From: Rothia nasimurium
GTDB taxonomy: Bacteria; Actinomycetota; Actinomycetes; Actinomycetales; Micrococcaceae
Assembly: GCF_928391935.1 (NCBI RefSeq)
Contig: NZ_CAKMTD010000009.1
Span: forward strand, 23,290 to 87,289
Direction: 5' to 3'
Length of the DNA stretch: 64,000 nt
Part shown: one piece after another, positions 59,849-64,000 of the stretch
How the letters are laid out: every line of letters starts with the position of its first letter
How positions within the stretch are numbered: position 1 is the stretch's first letter
Position numbers and translations under genes: made by a program
Notes under the pieces: generated by a model
Databases searched by the model: none
Told to the model about the DNA's origin: nothing
Seen by the model: only the letters and a program-made list of their open reading frames with translations

Positions 59849-60124
59849 GTGGCTGATTCAAAGTCGATCCGTGATGAGGATCTTAGCGAGGAGGAGCTGC
59901 GCCGGGTGGCTGAGGCTATGTATAGCGATGATGATTTCGCTTCGCCGACGCCGCTGTGGTACCGGGTGCTGATGTTTGCGCTGATGCTTCTGGGTGTTGC
60001 GTGGATTATTACTTTCTATATTTCCCAGTCTTTGTTCCCGATTCCTGCGATTGGTAACTGGAATATCGCGATTGGTGTCGGTTTGATGATGGCTGGCTTG
60101 GTGATGACAACTCGCTGGCAGTAG
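59849..60124 (+). CDS. crgA: Cell division protein CrgA
   Basis: 91 aa with two membrane helices (~36-55 and ~68-87). PLWYRVLMFALMLLGVAWII and NWNIAIGVGLMMAGLVMTTRWQ are the CrgA pattern. It coordinates FtsZ, FtsI and wall synthesis at the septum. Start GTG 59849 follows GGAGGA. In actinobacteria crgA is adjacent to pknB and trpG, as here. Confidence 0.93.
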   Translation: MADSKSIRDEDLSEEELRRVAEAMYSDDDFASPTPLWYRVLMFALMLLGVAWIITFYISQSLFPIPAIGNWNIAIGVGLMMAGLVMTTRWQ

Positions 60125-60137
60125 CTGGTGGTTTGTT

Positions 60138-60323
60138 ATGTCTGAGCGGAAGCCTGAGACGACGAATCCGTCGAATCTAGCGCCGGTTGATCCGTATGAG
60201 AAGTTTGAGGATCGGGCCGATATTAAGCATGCTCGTTTTGAGACGAAGTTGCGCCGTTGGGCCTTGTTTGGGTTTGTTGCGGCTGTAGCGATTTATTTTG
60301 TCTGGCAGGCTTTTGCTGGCTAG
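60138..60323 (+). CDS. Small single-span membrane protein
   Basis: 61 aa: hydrophilic N-terminus (SERKPETTNPSNLAPVDPYEKFEDRADIKHARFETKLRRW) and a single membrane helix at the end (ALFGFVAAVAIYFVWQAFAG). It begins 13 bp after crgA and is probably co-transcribed. Ribosome site is weak. A family cannot be named. Confidence 0.75.
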   Translation: MSERKPETTNPSNLAPVDPYEKFEDRADIKHARFETKLRRWALFGFVAAVAIYFVWQAFAG

Positions 60324-60340
60324 TTGAGGTATTGATATAA

Positions 60341-60377
60341 GTCTGGCCCCCATCTACTTGAGGTAGGTGGGGGCCAG
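60341..60377. terminator. Bidirectional terminator after crgA pair and yceI
   Basis: CTGGCCCCC-CTAC pairs with GTAG-GGGGGCCAG. It separates converging genes. Confidence 0.75.
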
Positions 60378-60422
60378 CTTGTATCGCACCGGGTTTCCGG
60401 CAGTGGTGCCGGACGTTTTGGG

Positions 60423-60962
60423 TTAGGCTTCGGGGGCGGTGAAGGCTACGTCGAGGTTGATGACGACCTTGTCGGAGACCATGACGCCGCCGGCTTCGAT
60501 GGCTGCGTTCCAGGTGATGCCGAAGTCTTTGCGGGAGATGGTGGCGGTGAGGGAGGCGCCTGCGCGGGTTGCGCCGAAGGCGTCGACGACGGCGCCGGTG
60601 AATTCGCCGTTGAAGGTGACGGGGCGGGTTTCACCCTTGATGGTGAGGTTGCCTGCTACGGTGAGGTCTTCGCCGTCGAGTTCGAAGCTGGTGGATTCGA
60701 AGGTCATCTCGGGGTGGGTGTCGGCGTCGAAGAAGTCGCCGCTGCGGAGGTGGCCGTCGCGGTCTGCGTTGTTGGTGCTGACGGAGGCGATCTGGGCGGT
60801 TGCCTTGACGGTGGAGTCGGCGATGTTTTCGGCGATGACGAGCTGGGCGTCTACCTGTTCGAAGGTGCCGCGGACCTTGGTGATGCCTGCGTGGCGGACG
60901 GTGAAGCCTACTTCTGAGTGGGCTGCATCGTAGTTCCAGGTGCCGGTGGTGAGTTCTGCCAT
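60423..60962 (-). CDS. YceI-family protein
   Basis: 179 aa. Lipocalin-like barrel of the YceI family (WNYDAAHSEVGFTVRHAGITKVRGTF, GHLRSGDFFDADTHPEMTFES, ISRKDFGITWNAAIEAGGVMVSDKV). Polyisoprenoid or amide binding is known in relatives; role here unknown. ATG 60962 follows AAAGGCACC. No signal peptide, so cytoplasmic. A dyad ACTTTAC/GTAAAGT lies upstream. Confidence 0.9.
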   Translation of the reverse strand: MAELTTGTWNYDAAHSEVGFTVRHAGITKVRGTFEQVDAQLVIAENIADSTVKATAQIASVSTNNADRDGHLRSGDFFDADTHPEMTFESTSFELDGEDLTVAGNLTIKGETRPVTFNGEFTGAVVDAFGATRAGASLTATISRKDFGITWNAAIEAGGVMVSDKVVINLDVAFTAPEA

Positions 60963-61005
60963 GATGGTGCCTTTCGAGCGGTTGGTTTCGTTTTCAACAG
61001 TTATT

Positions 61006-61021
61006 ACTTTACGAGTAAAGT
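61006..61021. promoter_or_regulatory. Dyad upstream of yceI
   Basis: ACTTTACGAGTAAAGT has 7-bp arms with a 2-bp centre, ~45 bp before the yceI start. The size and AT content fit a MarR or TetR operator. Confidence 0.5.
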
Positions 61022-61084
61022 TTTCAAAAGGCAAGCTCCTGGGTAAAAAATTTTACACAGAAAATTTTTTGGCCCCTCTAGCCC

Positions 61085-61999
61085 CTATCTCAGTACCCCC
61101 TCCCCTGCCGCAGCGGCGTAAACCCGCTCGCTGAGGCGGGTGAGGACGGGGGAGCTGAGGTTCCAGTGCTGCCAGTAGAGGGGTACGTCCACCGGGTCGG
61201 TAGCCAGTTCCACCAGGTCGCCGGAGGTCAGGGCGTCGTGGGCCTGCACCTCGGGCAGGATCCCCCAGGCGATTCCGTCCAGGACGGCCCGGGCATAGTC
61301 TGGGGAGCTGGGCAGGTAGATGGTGGGCGAGGAGCTCCACAGGTCAGGATCCACCCCGAATCGTTCCAACAGTAGGCCCCGGGCGGAGGCCAGGCCGAAG
61401 TCCTTGCGGTCAAATTCCACTACGGGGGCGAGCGCCAGCTGTTCGGCGGTGACCTGGGGGTAGTCGGGGAAGTAGCGGGCCAGGTAATCACGGGAGGCCA
61501 CTACCCGGTAGCGGATGTCGCCTAGCTTCTCTACAGAACAGCCTGCGATGGGTTCAGGCTGGGAGGTCAGGGCGGCCATAACCTCGCCGGAGCGGAGCAG
61601 GGCGGACGAGTGATACTCAGCCTCTCGACGCACGTCGCAGAAGATGCGGTCATGAGCTGCCAGCTCAGCAACAGCCGAGAGGAACCAGGTGGCGAGGGAG
61701 TCAGCATTGACGGCCACAGCCACGTTTTGGCCTCCCCCTCCCCCGCCGAGTTCGCGTTCCATTTCGGCGTGGAGGAATTCGCTTTGGCGGGCGATGCGGA
61801 GGACGCTCTGGCCCGATTCTGTGGGGGCGACGGGGTTGGTGCGTTTGATGAGGACCCGTCCGGCGATCTGCTCCATGGCCTTGATGCGTTGGGAGATGGC
61901 TGAGGCGCTGACGCCTAGGATGTCGGCGGCGGCGTCGAAGGTGCCGTATTCGATGACGGTGACGAAGGTTTGGAGCTGGTCGGTGGTAAAGCGAATCAT
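61085..61999 (-). CDS. lysG: LysR-type regulator LysG/ArgP
   Basis: 304 aa. HTH at the N-terminus (TTDQLQTFVTVIEYGTFDAAADILGVSASAISQRIKAMEQIAGRVLI) and an effector domain (~90-295). Divergent from lysE with 70 bp between. The pair LysG/LysE is well known from Corynebacterium: LysG, with lysine, arginine or histidine as co-inducers, activates lysE. A five-Gly run (GGGGGG at ~85) links the two domains. The intergenic DNA has TTATGCTATT...AGATAGC as a likely LysG site. Confidence 0.9.
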   Translation of the reverse strand: MIRFTTDQLQTFVTVIEYGTFDAAADILGVSASAISQRIKAMEQIAGRVLIKRTNPVAPTESGQSVLRIARQSEFLHAEMERELGGGGGGQNVAVAVNADSLATWFLSAVAELAAHDRIFCDVRREAEYHSSALLRSGEVMAALTSQPEPIAGCSVEKLGDIRYRVVASRDYLARYFPDYPQVTAEQLALAPVVEFDRKDFGLASARGLLLERFGVDPDLWSSSPTIYLPSSPDYARAVLDGIAWGILPEVQAHDALTSGDLVELATDPVDVPLYWQHWNLSSPVLTRLSERVYAAAAGEGVLR

Positions 62000-62069
62000 A
62001 AGTTTATCTTATGCTATTGAAGTTTCATTAGATAGCTTTATTTTATCTGGTCACCTACGATAGTCTCTC

Positions 62070-62693
62070 GTGACTACAGCAGAGATCCTCCCCCACGTCC
62101 TTTTTGGTATTGGCACCTCGCTCTCCCTCATCGTGGCGATTGGCGCCCAGAATGCCTATGTGCTCAAGCAGGGCATTATTGGCAAGTTCATCTGGCCTAT
62201 CGCTATCTTCTGTATTCTCTCTGACGCCTTCCTGATTGGCCTGGGCGTCCTCGGAATCGGGGCCCTGGTGGATTCCGCCGCCTGGGTTCTTGAGATCCTG
62301 CGCTGGGGTGGGGGTGCCTTCCTGGTGATTTATGGTTCCATGGCTGCCAAGCGGGCCCTGCGTCCGTCGGCTATGAAGGTCAGCAGTAAGGACAGCGGCC
62401 CGCAGACCCTGGGCAAGGCCCTGCTGATTGCTGCTGCCATGACCTACCTGAACCCCCACACCTACCTTGATACTTTTGTGCTGATTGGGGGCATTGCTGC
62501 CCAGCAGGGGGAATACCGGTGGCTTTTTTATGCGGGGACGGTCGCCGGTAGCCTGATTTGGTTTACCCTGCTGGCCTCCTGTAGCCGCTTTTTGCGTCCT
62601 ATTTTCGCTAACCCCCGGGCCTGGCGCGTCCTTGACGCCGGTATTGCCGCCCTCATGTTCTTCTTGGCCTACAAGGTCATGTTTGGCCACTAG
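62070..62693 (+). CDS. lysE: Lysine/arginine exporter LysE
   Basis: 207 aa, six membrane helices. GIGTSLSLIVAIGAQNAYVLKQGI at the start, TYLNPHTYLDTFVLIGGIAAQQ in the middle are the LysE/ArgO pattern. It excretes basic amino acids and protects from excess after peptide uptake. Start GTG 62070. Paired with the divergent activator gene lysG. Confidence 0.93.
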   Translation: MTTAEILPHVLFGIGTSLSLIVAIGAQNAYVLKQGIIGKFIWPIAIFCILSDAFLIGLGVLGIGALVDSAAWVLEILRWGGGAFLVIYGSMAAKRALRPSAMKVSSKDSGPQTLGKALLIAAAMTYLNPHTYLDTFVLIGGIAAQQGEYRWLFYAGTVAGSLIWFTLLASCSRFLRPIFANPRAWRVLDAGIAALMFFLAYKVMFGH

Positions 62694-62726
62694 GGGTAAG
62701 CCTCCGTCTTTCGTGAGGATGCAGAA

Positions 62727-62768
62727 CTGCCCCCATCCTGACCCGTAGCGGGTTGGGATGGGGGCAGT
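62727..62768 (+). terminator. Terminator after lysE
   Basis: CTGCCCCCATCC-GACCC pairs with GGGT-GGATGGGGGCAG, then TTTTG. Strong intrinsic terminator. Confidence 0.85.
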
Positions 62769-62769
62769 T

Positions 62770-62930
62770 TTGTGTTGGTGCTGAGGCAGCGGGCTGGGCA
62801 GGAGCCGGGGTGGTGGGCTGTTCCGGAACGGTAGGCTCACCGGGAGTGGTGGGTTCAGGCCCCGGGCTCAGGGGGAGCTGTTGGAGCAGGGTGGGTGTTG
62901 CGGGTGTAAGGGTGGGTGTGGTGGGTGTAG
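62770..62930 (-). pseudogene. Decayed Pro/Thr/Glu-rich repeat segment of a wall protein
   Basis: On the minus strand the DNA reads PGPEPTTPGEPTVPEQPTTPAPAQPAASAPTQ and upstream TPTTPTLTPATP, like the PTTPAEP stalk of the neighbouring wall protein. It has no start, no anchor and lies past that gene's terminator, so it looks like a duplicated, non-functional fragment. Confidence 0.45.
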
Positions 62931-62967
62931 GAAGGCCCCCTTCCCGAGTGATCGGGAAGGGGGCCTT
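62931..62967. terminator. Terminator of wall-protein gene
   Basis: AAGGCCCCCTTCCC pairs perfectly with GGGAAGGGGGCCTT over a 9-nt loop, just past the minus-strand stop at 63015. Confidence 0.85.
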
Positions 62968-63014
62968 CTCTATTTACCTGACCCGGTGTGGGTTAGGTGG
63001 TTGCCGTAGCTGTC

Positions 63015-64000
63015 TTAGGCTGCCTTGCGGCGGCGGACGACGACTACTGCACCTGCTACCAGCATGAGGGCGCCGAGGCCTGCGAGCAGAGCTACGTCTG
63101 CACCGGTGTTGGCCAGGCTACCGCCGGTCTTGCTGCCCTTGACGGGTGCAGGAGCGGGGGTCTGCTTGGGGGCAGGGGTGTTGCCGCCGGTGGTGCCGGG
63201 GGCAACGGGCTGAGCAGGCTTGGTGGGCTCACCGGGGGTGGTGGGCTCAGCAGGCTTGGAAGGCTCAGCCGGGGTGGTGGGCTCAGCAGGAACGCTGGGC
63301 TCAGCCGGGGTGGTGGGCTCACCGGGAGTGGTGGGCTCAGCCGGGGTGGTGGGCTCAGCCGGGGTGGTGGGCTCAGCCGGGGTGGTGGGCTCACCAGGGG
63401 TGGAGGGATCTACCGGCGGTTCAGTAGGTTCAGTCGGCTTGACAGGAACGTACGGAATCGGGGTGTCCACACCGGGGGTCTCAGGTACCGGGGGTACGTA
63501 GCCCTTGTTCGGGTCCTCAGGGTCAACGGGCTTCAGGGGCTCGTTGGTCTTGGGGTCGACAGGGGTGTAGCCGGGTACGTGAGGAACGACCTTGCCGGGA
63601 GTGTTAGGATCTACCGGCTGGTTGGGGTTGGTCGGATCGAAGGGGTAGGGGATCTTGGGCAGGTCTTCGGTGGGTACACCGGGGATCTGCGGGATCCAGT
63701 TTGCGACCTTCTGGTAAACGTAGGTTACCTCGGTGTCGCCTTCGACGACGGTGCCGTTTTCATTGCCCTTGGTCTTTGAGGGGACCAGGACGTAGCGTGA
63801 GCCGTCCTCGGCAATGAATTCGGTGATCTTCTTGTCGGTGGTGTCGTAGGGAGTGCCTACGGGTGCACCGGAGAGATCGGTTACGGTCTTGGGACCGATG
63901 GGGTTGCCGTTTTCGTCAACGTAGTTAACGATGACGTTACCGGTCTTGGGTTCCTCAACGGGCTTTTCAACCTTCTTGAGGATGTAGGTAACGGTGGTCT
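63015..64000 (-). CDS. Wall-anchored MucBP-domain protein, N-terminus beyond window
   Basis: The minus strand is open from the right edge to TAA at 63015 (328 codons seen). From the edge: a MucBP-type repeat (TVTYILKKV, then GNVIVNYVDENGNPIGPKTV, EGDTEVTYVYQKV), a Pro-rich region (VPGYTPVDPKTNEPLKPVDPED), a stalk of ~12 PTTPAEP/PTTPGEP units and the anchor SLANTG, hydrophobic helix, VVVRRRKAA. MucBP domains bind mucin in Gram-positive bacteria, so an adhesin of the host mucosa is likely. LANTG fits a class E sortase. Number of repeats unknown because the 5' part is missing. Confidence 0.88.
   Translation of the reverse strand, partial: TTVTYILKKVEKPVEEPKTGNVIVNYVDENGNPIGPKTVTDLSGAPVGTPYDTTDKKITEFIAEDGSRYVLVPSKTKGNENGTVVEGDTEVTYVYQKVANWIPQIPGVPTEDLPKIPYPFDPTNPNQPVDPNTPGKVVPHVPGYTPVDPKTNEPLKPVDPEDPNKGYVPPVPETPGVDTPIPYVPVKPTEPTEPPVDPSTPGEPTTPAEPTTPAEPTTPAEPTTPGEPTTPAEPSVPAEPTTPAEPSKPAEPTTPGEPTKPAQPVAPGTTGGNTPAPKQTPAPAPVKGSKTGGSLANTGADVALLAGLGALMLVAGAVVVVRRRKAA

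Noticed and set aside
63197..63420. Non-coding tandem DNA repeats (GGTGGTGGGCTCAGCCG)
   Set aside because: They encode the PTTPAEP stalk of the wall protein on the minus strand.

Overview
The window is about 60-65 % GC by eye. Its genes are those of a high-GC Gram-positive bacterium: the fhaA-fhaB-pstP-rodA-pbpA-pknA-pknB cell-growth operon with crgA, a class E sortase and several LAxTG wall-anchored proteins, and an anchored-repeat ABC transporter. This set fits an actinobacterium of the Micrococcaceae, perhaps Rothia or a relative. The genus is an inference and was not tested.

Layout. 1-432: an AbiEi/DUF559-type gene cut by the left edge. 855-6718: a biotin-dependent amide carboxylase cluster (PxpB-PxpC fusion, biotin carboxylase-BCCP fusion, GntR regulator, NRAMP-type transporter). 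Two identical GntR-type operators lie in front of its two outward transcription units; no pxpA gene is present. 6951-16332: an anchored-repeat metal ABC system, made of three HxHxxW-repeat surface proteins, a ZnuA-like lipoprotein with an inserted repeat domain, an ATPase and a permease. It is arranged around a Fur/Zur-like palindrome. 16539-22599: single genes (ABM monooxygenase, NrtR-like regulator, nuclease-like lipoprotein, sodA, polysaccharide deacetylase, marR). Between sodA and the deacetylase lies a 0.5 kb cluster of nine DnaA-box-like sites. 22800-29482: transporters, including two tandem nhaA genes. The first has a structured leader, probably an nhaA-type riboswitch; the second has a 14-codon leader ORF. 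An alanine/glycine symporter and an APC permease follow. 29500-37977: a candidate small RNA and large palindromes, a sortase-anchored 5'-nucleotidase, a zinc alcohol dehydrogenase, a DUF808 membrane protein and a secreted sialidase.

38155-47762: a 9.5 kb integrated element in the 3' end of tRNA-Leu(CAG). It has integrase and XRE repressor on one strand, and on the other an excisionase-like protein, small unknown proteins and a winged-helix protein. It also carries three 100-bp tandem hairpin repeats and a ten-unit, 22-bp iteron array. I see no relaxase, FtsK/TraB translocase or virion gene. It resembles a minimal replicating satellite or integrated plasmid and is the most novel part of the window. 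Its right 2 kb is a patchwork of decayed repeats of its last gene.

47823-64000: the fhaA-pknB operon (morphogenesis and its Ser/Thr phosphorylation control), then trpG/pabA, a 53-aa membrane protein and sortase E on the other strand, crgA with a small membrane protein, yceI, the divergent lysG/lysE pair, and the 3' part of a MucBP-domain wall protein that runs off the right edge. The sortase probably anchors the LAxTG proteins found at 6951, 9961, 30591 and 63015.
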